This document shows, piece after piece, positions 7,907 to 15,582 of a stretch of 40,413 nt of DNA (position 1 is its first letter; each line of letters begins with the position of its first letter). The translations under genes were made by a program, and so were the position numbers. The stretch comes from an uncultured Veillonella sp. (lineage in GTDB: Bacteria; Bacillota; Negativicutes; Veillonellales; Veillonellaceae). The stretch spans positions 1-40,413 of the forward strand of contig USQK01000005.1 in NCBI GenBank assembly GCA_900556785.1. The letters run 5' to 3'. Below the pieces are notes generated by a model. The model saw only the letters and a program-made list of their open reading frames with translations. It searched no databases and was not told the origin of the DNA.

Positions 7907-9085
7907 TTATTTTAGTTTGAAGCCAATCCAGAGAGCGGAAATAATAAATAAGCCACCACTAACCCAGAATAGGGTAGTAAAGCCTAGCCATGCCATAAGG
8001 CTAGCACCACCAACAGATCCTAAGAAATAACCAAAAAACAAACAAGACTGATTATAGGAAAATACTTGGCCTGTAAATTCTCGAGGCGTTTTTGAAGAGA
8101 GGTAAGTGTTTAAGGCTGGCAACATGCCACCTAAACCAAAACCTTGTAGGAACCTGATGATTGCCAGTTGATATACATCAGAAACATAGGCTTGAGGGAT
8201 ATTTAGAATCCCTACATAAATAAGAGATACTACTAATACTTTCCGTGGCCCGATCTTGTCGACTAATTTACCTAGTGGAGAACTACTCATAAGTTGAGCA
8301 ATACCCATAGCGGAGAATACAGCGCCTGCAATAAATGCTAGATTTTCTGTATCACTAGGAACGATTCCCTTAATATATACAGAGATAACAGGTTGTAAGG
8401 ACATGATGCATATTGCATAGATAAAGGACGCTACACATAATGCGACAATACTATTAAATTCCGGTATTTGCTCTTTCAACTTACGGATGGAAAGTTTTTC
8501 AGGATTCGGTTGTGGTACATAATTTTCATGGATGAATATAGTAGCCAGCACACCAGCTAAACCCATGAGCGTACCGACGATGATGAAGTCATTGCGAATG
8601 CCTACTGTATCTGCAATATATCCGCCCAATAAAGGTCCTATTAGTGAACCAGCAAGATTAGCAGATGCTAATAATCCTAAGGCCCAACCTGTCCGCTCAA
8701 TAGGTGATTCTGAAGCTATTAATGTAATTGATGCCGAGTAAAAGCCACTTACTAGACCTTGGATGAGCCGGATTAAAACAACCCCTTCGGGTGTAGTTTG
8801 AAAAGCAATTAATATATTGCATAATGCCATGCCAAAGCTAGATCGTATTAATGTAATTTTACGACCTTTTTTGTCGGCAACACGCCCCCAAAATGGTGCT
8901 GCTAAGCAAACGATTATATAGGTTGCACCTGTGGCTAAGCCAGACCATAAGGACATAGCTTCTGGAGTTTGTACGCCTAAATCATGAAAGTATAAAGGCA
9001 GAATTGGAGCTAACTGGCTTACACCAAAGGCTGTACAGAATACACAGACTAAACTGATGTACACCGTTCGTTTCCACGTTTCCAA
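7907..9085 (-). CDS. MFS multidrug-type exporter (DHA1 family)
   Basis: The 392-residue inner-membrane protein has 12 hydrophobic segments and the DHA1 layout. The loop between helices 2 and 3 reads APFWGRVADKKGRK (motif A). A second half-motif occurs later as GKLVDKIGPRK. GLLASANLAGSLIGPLLGG in helix 5 is the drug-antiporter motif C type. It resembles MdtG/YxlH-like proton-driven drug exporters. The start is TTG at 9085, supported by GAAAGGAGGG just upstream. No ATG is available near it. It lies 49 bp downstream of the Sel1-like gene on the same strand and may share its transcript. The substrate is unknown. Confidence 0.8.
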   Translation of the reverse strand: METWKRTVYISLVCVFCTAFGVSQLAPILPLYFHDLGVQTPEAMSLWSGLATGATYIIVCLAAPFWGRVADKKGRKITLIRSSFGMALCNILIAFQTTPEGVVLIRLIQGLVSGFYSASITLIASESPIERTGWALGLLASANLAGSLIGPLLGGYIADTVGIRNDFIIVGTLMGLAGVLATIFIHENYVPQPNPEKLSIRKLKEQIPEFNSIVALCVASFIYAICIMSLQPVISVYIKGIVPSDTENLAFIAGAVFSAMGIAQLMSSSPLGKLVDKIGPRKVLVVSLIYVGILNIPQAYVSDVYQLAIIRFLQGFGLGGMLPALNTYLSSKTPREFTGQVFSYNQSCLFFGYFLGSVGGASLMAWLGFTTLFWVSGGLFIISALWIGFKLK

Positions 9086-9134
9086 AGTATCCCTCCTTTC
9101 TTAGTCTTAGTACGTTCTTAATAAAATAATACTC

Positions 9135-11360
9135 TTATTTCTTTTTGATTTCATCCCAGTCACTTAAATCTGGAAGCGTATTGCTTGTCATAGATTCCTG
9201 GATCCAGTAGTTAATGGAGGTTAAGTTGCTAGAATCCCGTTCAAAGCCATATACGATACCTTCTTCTCCGTCGTTTTCTATAGTGATATAGAGGGAAATG
9301 TGTAAGTTTTTACCTTTTCCACGGTCGATGAAGTAGCTAATACCTTGATCGTCGAGGCTAGAAGGGCGAACCGCCATGATATCATACTTGCCATTGGCTA
9401 CGCCTTCTAAGGCATCCTTAATCATTTGATTTGAAAATTCATATTGATTTAGGTAGAAGATATCATTGTCGCAAGTTAATACATATTCCCGTGGAGGCGT
9501 AGTATTTTTGTACTGTCTCTCCCAGCTTTCATCAATCACAGGCAATGTGGCATGATCATAGAAGTCTTTAATTAAACCGAAACCTTCAGGAATGGACATT
9601 TCTTTAAAGTATCTTATTTCATATACCGTAGGATCCACGTTTTCATCCTGTCTGCTAGTATCCTCAATGTAGCCGTATAGATAGATAGTACAAGAGTTTG
9701 TATCTTCATTGTGGAACATAACGATACTGTACACATCGTAAATTACGTTTTCTATGGATTGGCGATTATCGTAGATGATAAAGCTGAGATATTTTTGTGT
9801 ATCCCATTCTCGTTGAATGAAATTCCAGTCGTATTTATTGGTGCGCCAACCAGTAGTAGAGTCCTCAAAGATTTCTAATACGTCAACGGAGTTTTGCGGC
9901 CAAGCAGGGGGCATAGGATTACATGTTGTAGAAGATTGCGTTATTCCTTCTTTGTACTGATAATGTCCATCAACGAGTTCAAAGGCCTCTAATCGCTCAG
10001 ATGCTTCGTCAGGAATTGTTAACGACTCACCAGTGCCTAACCAATTATCATTTCTTGTGTTGAGACGTTTGATGCTTTCACGAGCATGCTCGTAAAACGT
10101 AACGGCTTGGTCTAAATCAGGTTCTTTTGTAATGGCACCAATTTCGTAGCAATAGCCGGCGGCCAGTTGCCATAGATGGTCCGCATAGTCATAACTACCG
10201 TATCTATCGAAACATTTGCTAGCCTGATTAACGCACTCTATGGCGGTTCTTATGGCAGGGGTATTACCTTTTTTGAAAGTAAATACATAAGCGAGATATG
10301 GCCAAATACCATCGAGAGTGTAAATAGCTGGTTGTTGTAATAAGTGAGCGATGCGAGACCAGTCTTGAGACTGACCATCGATATTTAATGTGCGAAGAAT
10401 GATGGCTTGCATTGTAACATAAGCGTGGTCGTTAAAGTCTAAATAATCTGGGCTTATAGCAGCACGCTCGTAGTATTTGAGGGCCTTTTGAATATCCTGA
10501 GGGATTCTTTTGTTAGACTCACATGGTTTTGCATAGTACTCGGCAGCTTCACGCAAACACATGCCATTATTCATGGTTACGCCACGCTCAAAATATTCGA
10601 GTGCTCGTTCATGCTCCCCGCGAGACTTACAAATATCGCCTGCTAAATACATCATGAGTGGCAAACCTGCTGCAGCCCCTTCAAAAATAACTTGTTCTTC
10701 CATTGCCTTATTATTTTGCTCGGCATAGGTAAGGCGCAAGTTGCGGTACGCAATGACAAGACCTGCCGCTGCAGATTTATGTAACCATTGCTGCGCAATG
10801 GCCGTTACTTTATTTGCCAATCTACGTTGATCTACTTGTACAAATAAAGATTTAAAAAAATGGACAACACCAGATGGTTCACCTTCATTAACTATCTTTC
10901 GTGCAGATGGCAAGAGGCGGTAATCGCCCCATTGGAATACATTGGCAATGGCGTAGGCACAGTAGGAACAACCTTTTTGGGCGCCCTCATAGACGCGCTG
11001 GAATGCTTGGTCCTTCGTCATAGGCAACTCTTTTTCAATAGTAGGTGTAAGGGCACCAGAGGTACGCATAGCCTGTAAAATAGCGATGGCACTGCCTTTG
11101 CGAATAGCCGTATGTAAATAACTATACGCCTTAGTATCATCCTCGGGGAAACCTGCTTCAATCCAGGTGAACTGAGGGCCAGAATAGACGCGTGCCAAAA
11201 TAGCATACACATCGCCAATACCTGGAATCTTTTGGCCTTCCTCGTCAAGTTTCACAAGGGCATCAAGCTCAGCTTTGCCCGCCCAAGCTATATCTTTATT
11301 ACACTGGAGGAATATTTTATTGAAAGACTGCTGTATTTGATCAGTGAAATAAAAACTCAT
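9135..11360 (-). CDS. Sel1/TPR-like repeat protein of unknown function, paralogue A
   Basis: The 741-residue protein has no signal peptide or membrane segment. It is largely alpha-helical in its first 460 residues, with Sel1/TPR-like units such as GLPLMMYLAGDICKSRGE followed by HERALEYFERG, and ALKYYERAAIS. From about residue 480 it changes to a mixed, aromatic-rich region (DGHYQYKEG, many Tyr/Trp/Asp), ending in LTSINYWIQESM and a Lys tail. The same architecture and matching blocks (VYSGPQFTW, INYWIQ) occur in the gene at 25,649-28,018, so the two are diverged paralogues. I do not recognise a catalytic motif. Repeat proteins of this kind usually act as protein-binding scaffolds. The ATG at 11360 follows GGAGGAGAG. 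The MFS gene is 49 bp downstream. Confidence 0.75.
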   Translation of the reverse strand: MSFYFTDQIQQSFNKIFLQCNKDIAWAGKAELDALVKLDEEGQKIPGIGDVYAILARVYSGPQFTWIEAGFPEDDTKAYSYLHTAIRKGSAIAILQAMRTSGALTPTIEKELPMTKDQAFQRVYEGAQKGCSYCAYAIANVFQWGDYRLLPSARKIVNEGEPSGVVHFFKSLFVQVDQRRLANKVTAIAQQWLHKSAAAGLVIAYRNLRLTYAEQNNKAMEEQVIFEGAAAGLPLMMYLAGDICKSRGEHERALEYFERGVTMNNGMCLREAAEYYAKPCESNKRIPQDIQKALKYYERAAISPDYLDFNDHAYVTMQAIILRTLNIDGQSQDWSRIAHLLQQPAIYTLDGIWPYLAYVFTFKKGNTPAIRTAIECVNQASKCFDRYGSYDYADHLWQLAAGYCYEIGAITKEPDLDQAVTFYEHARESIKRLNTRNDNWLGTGESLTIPDEASERLEAFELVDGHYQYKEGITQSSTTCNPMPPAWPQNSVDVLEIFEDSTTGWRTNKYDWNFIQREWDTQKYLSFIIYDNRQSIENVIYDVYSIVMFHNEDTNSCTIYLYGYIEDTSRQDENVDPTVYEIRYFKEMSIPEGFGLIKDFYDHATLPVIDESWERQYKNTTPPREYVLTCDNDIFYLNQYEFSNQMIKDALEGVANGKYDIMAVRPSSLDDQGISYFIDRGKGKNLHISLYITIENDGEEGIVYGFERDSSNLTSINYWIQESMTSNTLPDLSDWDEIKKK

Positions 11361-11411
11361 ACTCTCTCCTCCGCATAATAATCAGTAGAAGCTGATAACA
11401 TATGTAGTTTC

Positions 11412-11441
11412 AGTATACTATTAGTGTTTAGAGGAACACAA
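11412..11441 (-). promoter_or_regulatory. Candidate promoter for Sel1-like paralogue A
   Basis: On the minus strand TTGTGT (11436-11441) and TATACT (11412-11417) are 18 bp apart, about 50 bp before the start codon. The -35 box is imperfect. Confidence 0.45.
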
Positions 11442-11547
11442 TATAAATATTCTGAATTTGGAGGGGTCTAGGGAAATCAGTAATTGGATTATATATGGGT
11501 ATTAGGTGATGAACAAATGTAAGGATAAGGTGAAAGTTGAGATTTTT

Positions 11548-11577
11548 CTTGACTTTCATTCTATAGAAACATTATAA
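11548..11577 (+). promoter_or_regulatory. Promoter of the trp operon
   Basis: TTGACT (11548-11553) and TATAAT (11572-11577) are separated by 18 bp. Transcription would begin near 11584, giving a leader of about 370 nt that holds the T-box. Confidence 0.8.
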
Positions 11578-11599
11578 TCAGATTATAATTTTATACTCG

Positions 11600-11925
11600 C
11601 CTGTTAGAAACCGATGAGGTGGAGATAAAAATAGGATATGCACTCACAGAGAGCGGGATTAGCTGAGAACCCGTAGTACGCAGCTTATTAAATGGACCAC
11701 CGAGGGCGCATGGAAAAGAATGAACTTTCATTCCTAGTATGGTGCGACGTCACACGAGCGTTAATTGTGAGGGATATGTTAGTATCCTGCGAAAGGGGAA
11801 TGCACTGCATTCAAACAAGGTGGTACCGCGATTTATAGCACAATACAAATATTTTCTAATAATTGTATAAGAATAGAACTATAAACTCGTCCTTGACGTT
11901 ATATTGTCATGGGCGAGTTTTTTTA
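11600..11925 (+). promoter_or_regulatory. T-box leader (tRNA-Trp sensing) of the trp operon
   Basis: The leader carries the T-box core AAGGTGGTACCGCG (11817-11830), whose TGGT bulge pairs with the acceptor end of uncharged tRNA. Stem I appears closed by GGTGG (11617-11621) and CCACC (11697-11701). Directly before the second arm lies TGG (11693-11695), the expected specifier codon for tryptophan. The antiterminator can form from AAGG plus TTTATAG (11832-11838) against CTATAAA (11879-11885) plus CCTT (11891-11894). This excludes the terminator at 11884-11924. Low charged tRNA-Trp therefore allows read-through into trpE. The antiterminator has an unusually long apical extension of about 40 nt. 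The specifier assignment is inferred from position and pathway. Confidence 0.9.
11884..11924 (+). terminator. T-box-controlled terminator before trpE
   Basis: AACTCGTCC pairs with GGGCGAGTT (one G-T pair), extended inside by TTGAC against GTCAT-like pairing, followed by seven T. It shares its left arm with the antiterminator and is the off state of the leader. Confidence 0.85.
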
Positions 11926-11951
11926 TTGGCAAATGCCAGATGGAGGTTCTC

Positions 11952-13421
11952 ATGATTTTCCCTTGTCTTGACCGTGTGAAAGCTATCGCACCGGGCTACG
12001 ATATCGTGCCTGTATATATGGAAATTTTATCCGACGTACGCACACCGATTAGTGTGTTGAAAGCGTTAAAACAAGTGAGCAGTCATACGTACTTGCTTGA
12101 AAGTGCGGATAATAGTAATCATTGGGGCCGTTACTCCTTCTTGGGCTATGATCCTAAGATTGAGCTATTCTGCAAAAACCATAAAATGACCATCAAAGAC
12201 GGTACAACACGTACCTTTGAGTGTTCTGATCCTGCCGCAGAGATTCGCAATATTTTGAGTCAATACAAGAGCCCACGTCTCGAGGAACTGCCAACTTTTA
12301 CAGGTGGCTTTGTAGGGTACTTCGCTTGTGAGTATATTCGTTATATCGAGCCAACATTGGACTTCCCAACGCCAGATGATGATTCTGCGATGGTCAACGA
12401 TGTAGACCTTATGCTCTTTGATAAGGTTATTGCATTCGACCATTACAAAAATAAAATCTATTTAATCGCTAACATCAGCACAAATGATTTGGAACGCAAC
12501 TACAACAAGGCTGAGCTTGAATTGAAAACTCTTGCTGACCTCGTAGTGAACGGTAAAGAGGCTAACATTCCAAAATGCATCCTTAAAACAGAATTTACTT
12601 CAGAATTTACAAAGAACGAGTTTGAAGCAGTTGTTAAAAAAACGCAGCACTACATCAAGGAAGGGGATATCTTCCAATGTGTTGTATCTAACCGCCGCGA
12701 AGCCGAGTTTGAGGGGAGCTTGTTAAATGCATACCGAGTGTTACGTACCTTAAATCCATCACCGTATATGTTCTACCTATCTGGTGGCGATGTAGAGCTC
12801 ACAGGTGCTTCTCCAGAAACCTTGGTGAAAATGACAGATGGTAAAATGTACACCTTCCCAATTGCAGGCACTATGCGCCGTGGTAAAAACGAAGCAGAGG
12901 ACCTCGCTATTGAAGAAAAACTCATCAACGATGAAAAAGAGTTGGCTGAACATAACATGCTTGTTGACCTTGGGCGTAACGACTTAGGTAAAATTTCTAA
13001 ATTCGGTTCTGTAAAAGTAGAGGCATTACATATGTTGCAACGTTTCTCCCATGTCATTCACATTACATCTACTGTAAGCGGCGAGATTCAAGACGGCAAA
13101 GATGCACTCGATGCTATCGGTGCTACACTGCCAGCAGGCACCTTGTCTGGTGCTCCTAAGATTCGTGCTATCGAAATTTTACACGAACTTGAAAAAAGCC
13201 CACGCGGCGTATACGGTGGCGCCGTAGGTTACATCGATTTCTCTGGTAACATGGACGTATGTATCGGCATTCGCATGGCCATGAATAAAGGCGGCAAGGT
13301 CTATGTTCGCGCTGGTGCAGGTATCGTTCGAGATAGTGTTCCTGAAAGTGAATACAACGAGACCTTGATAAAAGGTCAATCCATGATTTCCGCAATTACA
13401 AATGCACAGGAGGTAGAATAA
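11952..13421 (+). CDS. trpE: Anthranilate synthase component I
   Basis: This 489-residue enzyme converts chorismate and glutamine-derived ammonia to anthranilate, the first step of tryptophan synthesis. The N-terminal domain contains the LLES element (residues 48-51), part of the tryptophan feedback site in the family. The chorismate-binding domain has GGDVELTGASPE, the PIAGTMRRG block, DLGRNDLGK and the late GAPKIRAIEIL and GGAVGYIDF blocks. All catalytic signatures appear intact. I start at the ATG at 11952 behind TGGAGG (11941-11946). The longer frame from 11904 overlaps the terminator. The TAA stop overlaps the trpG ATG by one base, indicating translational coupling of the two subunits. 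Expression depends on the T-box just upstream. Confidence 0.97.
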   Translation: MIFPCLDRVKAIAPGYDIVPVYMEILSDVRTPISVLKALKQVSSHTYLLESADNSNHWGRYSFLGYDPKIELFCKNHKMTIKDGTTRTFECSDPAAEIRNILSQYKSPRLEELPTFTGGFVGYFACEYIRYIEPTLDFPTPDDDSAMVNDVDLMLFDKVIAFDHYKNKIYLIANISTNDLERNYNKAELELKTLADLVVNGKEANIPKCILKTEFTSEFTKNEFEAVVKKTQHYIKEGDIFQCVVSNRREAEFEGSLLNAYRVLRTLNPSPYMFYLSGGDVELTGASPETLVKMTDGKMYTFPIAGTMRRGKNEAEDLAIEEKLINDEKELAEHNMLVDLGRNDLGKISKFGSVKVEALHMLQRFSHVIHITSTVSGEIQDGKDALDAIGATLPAGTLSGAPKIRAIEILHELEKSPRGVYGGAVGYIDFSGNMDVCIGIRMAMNKGGKVYVRAGAGIVRDSVPESEYNETLIKGQSMISAITNAQEVE

Positions 13422-13987
13422 TGGTACTCCTTATAGATAATTACGATAGCTTCTCCTTTAATTTATACCAATTAGTAGGCTCTATCGATCCAGATATAAA
13501 AGTCATCCGTAGCGATGAACTAACAGTTGAAGAAATCCGCACTTTGAAACCAGACTATGTGATACTTTCACCAGGACCTGGCAGACCAGCTGATGCGGGT
13601 GTATACGAAGACCTCTTGCGCGAATGCAAAGGCGAATTCCCAATCCTCGGTGTATGCCTCGGGCACCAAGCCATTGGCGAAGTATTCGGCGGCACCGTTT
13701 CCTACGCTAAACAAGTAATGCACGGCAAACAAAGCGTAGCCAAACAAGTACACAGATCCAAAATCCTTAAGGGATTGCCTGAACAATTCGAAGTCGCTCG
13801 ATACCACTCCTTGGCGATTATCGACGAAACCATGCCAAGCGAACTCATTGTCACATCCATTACCGACGACGGCGAAGTAATGAGCGTGGAACACAAAGAC
13901 TACCCGATATATGGAGTGCAATTCCATCCGGAATCCATCATGACACCGGACGGGGAACAAATGATTCGTAATTTCTTAGAAAAATAA
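13421..13987 (+). CDS. trpG: Anthranilate synthase component II (glutamine amidotransferase)
   Basis: The 188-residue class I glutamine amidotransferase supplies ammonia to TrpE. It has the oxyanion block LSPGPGRPADAG, the nucleophile motif GVCLGHQAIGE (Cys79) and the His-Glu pair in VQFHPESIMT. The YHSLAI segment is the usual one for the TrpG/PabA group. In many bacteria this subunit also serves PabB. No pabB is visible here, so a dual role is only possible. It overlaps trpE by one base (TAATG). A 581-bp spacer with long fold-back sequences separates it from trpD, which is unusual inside a trp operon. Confidence 0.96.
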   Translation: MVLLIDNYDSFSFNLYQLVGSIDPDIKVIRSDELTVEEIRTLKPDYVILSPGPGRPADAGVYEDLLRECKGEFPILGVCLGHQAIGEVFGGTVSYAKQVMHGKQSVAKQVHRSKILKGLPEQFEVARYHSLAIIDETMPSELIVTSITDDGEVMSVEHKDYPIYGVQFHPESIMTPDGEQMIRNFLEK

Positions 13988-14003
13988 CCACTGTTTCGTA
14001 TTC

Positions 14004-14158
14004 GAGGGGCTATTTTTAGTTACTAGTACGGTAAGGCAGAAATAAGGTCTCTCGGAACTCCGATGGCCACCCACCCCACTACGTGGGGCCGCCAAGTCGT
14101 TCCTTAAGACCTTATTTTCTGCCAACTCAACATTGGCAGTTCCTAATAATAGCCCCTC
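14004..14158. repeat. Long nested fold-back sequence 1
   Basis: Outer arms GAGGGGCTATT (14004-14014) and 14148-14158 are perfect inverted copies (11 bp). Inside them, 14035-14050 (GGCAGAAATAAGGTCT) pairs with 14107-14123 with one bulged T. At the tip CCCCAC (14074-14079) pairs with GTGGGG (14083-14088). A small side hairpin GCCAA/TTGGC occupies 14121-14137. All arms share one centre, so the whole 155 nt could fold as one branched stem. Confidence 0.85.
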
Positions 14159-14231
14159 TACAATACACATCGTGAACTGTAGGTATATTTTCTAAAGAAA
14201 TATGCGAATCAGAACCCCTAATATAGGAAAA

Positions 14232-14305
14232 GGTGGTGCAAAGCACCACCATTCCCACCACTCTATAAAGAAATGACCTGTGCGTTACTTTATATAATGC
14301 GCAGG
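14232..14305. repeat. Two small hairpins between the fold-back sequences
   Basis: GGTGGTGC (14232-14239) and GCACCACC (14243-14250) form a perfect 8-bp stem with a 3-nt loop. CCTGTGCGTT (about 14277-14286) pairs with AATGCGCAGG (14296-14305) using wobble pairs. Neither is followed by a T run. Confidence 0.7.
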
Positions 14306-14326
14306 ATCATTTGAGAGATATTGAAT

Positions 14327-14552
14327 TGTTGTTCATTTTATTGCGATTGGGACGGTGAGTAGGGCATATAAAAGATTAAATGTCATAGTGTTTATGTGAG
14401 TTCACGGGGTTCTAGGCCCGACTTTGGCCCTGCGAAGGCCGCAGGCCACAGTCAGACCCGGCCAGTGGAGGGCATAGGTCCACGTGAATCACATGTAGCA
14501 TTAACGCCGGTATATGCCCTATTATCGTTGAACCGAAGTAAAATGAACAACA
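14327..14552. repeat. Long nested fold-back sequence 2 with 14-bp terminal inverted repeats
   Basis: The ends TGTTGTTCATTTTA (14327-14340) and TAAAATGAACAACA (14539-14552) are perfect 14-bp inverted copies. Inward, AGGGCATATA (14361-14370) pairs with TATATGCCCT (14511-14520). GTGAGTTCACG (14396-14406) pairs with CGTGAATCAC (14483-14492) with one bulge. The centre has a G/C-rich stem, GGCCCTGCG against CGCAGGCC (about 14426-14455). The 226-nt unit resembles a MITE or a long structured RNA. I see no clear target-site duplication. It ends immediately before the trpD ribosome binding site. Confidence 0.85.
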
Positions 14553-14568
14553 AGTAAGGAGATTTAAA

Positions 14569-15579
14569 ATGATTAAAGACGCATTATATGCAGTAACGCA
14601 CGGTCAAGATTTATCCTACGACCTTGCTAAAGATACAATGAACAAAATTATGAGCGGCGATGTAGCCGAGGTTCCTATGGCTGGTTTCTTGTGTGCTCTT
14701 GCCGCAAAGGGCCCTACTGTAGATGAAGTTACGGCGTTCGCTGAGGTTATGCGTGAGAAGGCTGGCTCCGTACCTCATGAAGGTACAGTTGTAGAAATTG
14801 TAGGTACTGGTGGCGACGAGGCTAATACGTTCAACATTTCCACTACGTCTGGGTTCATTATTTCCGCAGCAGGTATTCCCGTAGCAAAGCATGGTAACCG
14901 CAGTGTATCTAGTAAATGTGGTGCTGCTGACTTAATCGAAGCATTGGGTGCTAAATTAGAGCTTAATGGCGAGCAAAATGAGGCGGTGTTGAACAAAGCG
15001 AATATGTGCTTCATGTTTGCGCCTGTATATCACCAAGCCATGAAATATGCGGGCCCTGTACGTAAGGCGTTGGGCGTTCGTACTGTGTTTAACATCCTTG
15101 GACCTTTGGCAAATCCAGCAGGTGCTACGGTTGAGTTGATGGGCGTTTACGATAAATCTTTAGTAGAACCATTGGCTCGTGTATTGGCTAATCTTGGCGT
15201 TAAACGCGGTGCTGTGGTACACGGCTTTGACGGCCTTGATGAGATTACGGCTACCAACAAAACGTACGTATGCGAAATTAATAATGGTACCTTCACAAAC
15301 TACGAATTCGATCCTAAGGAATATGGTTTCGAATATGCTGATAAAACCGAGCTTGAAGGTGGTGATGCTACGGTGAATGCTGAGATTACACGTCGCGTTC
15401 TCGGTGGTGAACAAGGTGGTAAACGCACTGCGGTTGTTCTTAACGCGGGCATGGCGATTTACCTTGCGAAAGACGGCATTACATTGGCAGAGGGCATCGA
15501 AGAGGCGAAACACATGATCGATTCTGGCAAGGCACTTGCTACACTAGAACAGTTTGTGAAAGCAACCCAAGAGGTGTAA
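14569..15579 (+). CDS. trpD: Anthranilate phosphoribosyltransferase
   Basis: The 336-residue enzyme joins anthranilate to phosphoribosyl pyrophosphate. It shows the nucleoside-phosphoribosyltransferase III signatures: EIVGTGGDEANTFNIST binding the pyrophosphate, KHGNRSVSSKCGAADL, the RKALGVRTVFNILGPL block and HGFDGLDEI. Length and order are standard, and no residue appears missing. The ATG at 14569 follows AAGGAGA. The distance to the upstream structured region is only a few bases, so folding there could affect translation start. The downstream trpCF fusion begins three bases after the stop codon, so these two are tightly coupled. Confidence 0.96.
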   Translation: MIKDALYAVTHGQDLSYDLAKDTMNKIMSGDVAEVPMAGFLCALAAKGPTVDEVTAFAEVMREKAGSVPHEGTVVEIVGTGGDEANTFNISTTSGFIISAAGIPVAKHGNRSVSSKCGAADLIEALGAKLELNGEQNEAVLNKANMCFMFAPVYHQAMKYAGPVRKALGVRTVFNILGPLANPAGATVELMGVYDKSLVEPLARVLANLGVKRGAVVHGFDGLDEITATNKTYVCEINNGTFTNYEFDPKEYGFEYADKTELEGGDATVNAEITRRVLGGEQGGKRTAVVLNAGMAIYLAKDGITLAEGIEEAKHMIDSGKALATLEQFVKATQEV

Positions 15580-15582
15580 CCA

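Larger units (their letters stand above)
13988..14568. other. Structured trpG-trpD intergenic region
   Basis: This 581-bp stretch within the trp operon contains no convincing reading frame. It holds two long nested fold-back sequences (14004-14158 and 14327-14552) with two smaller hairpins between them (14232-14250 and 14277-14305). The inner parts are noticeably G/C-rich compared with the surrounding genes. None of the hairpins has a normal T-run, so they do not look like terminators. The right arm of the second fold-back ends two bases before the trpD ribosome binding site region. Possible readings are small mobile elements of MITE type, or a structured RNA affecting operon mRNA. Confidence 0.6.

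Noticed and set aside
14270..14298. Internal promoter in the trpG-trpD spacer (TATAAT at 14293-14298)
   Set aside because: No acceptable -35 box lies 16-18 bp upstream, and the -10 sequence is the loop of a hairpin.
13988..14568. Missing or degraded gene between trpG and trpD
   Set aside because: No frame with family similarity exists. The sequence is explained by nested inverted repeats.
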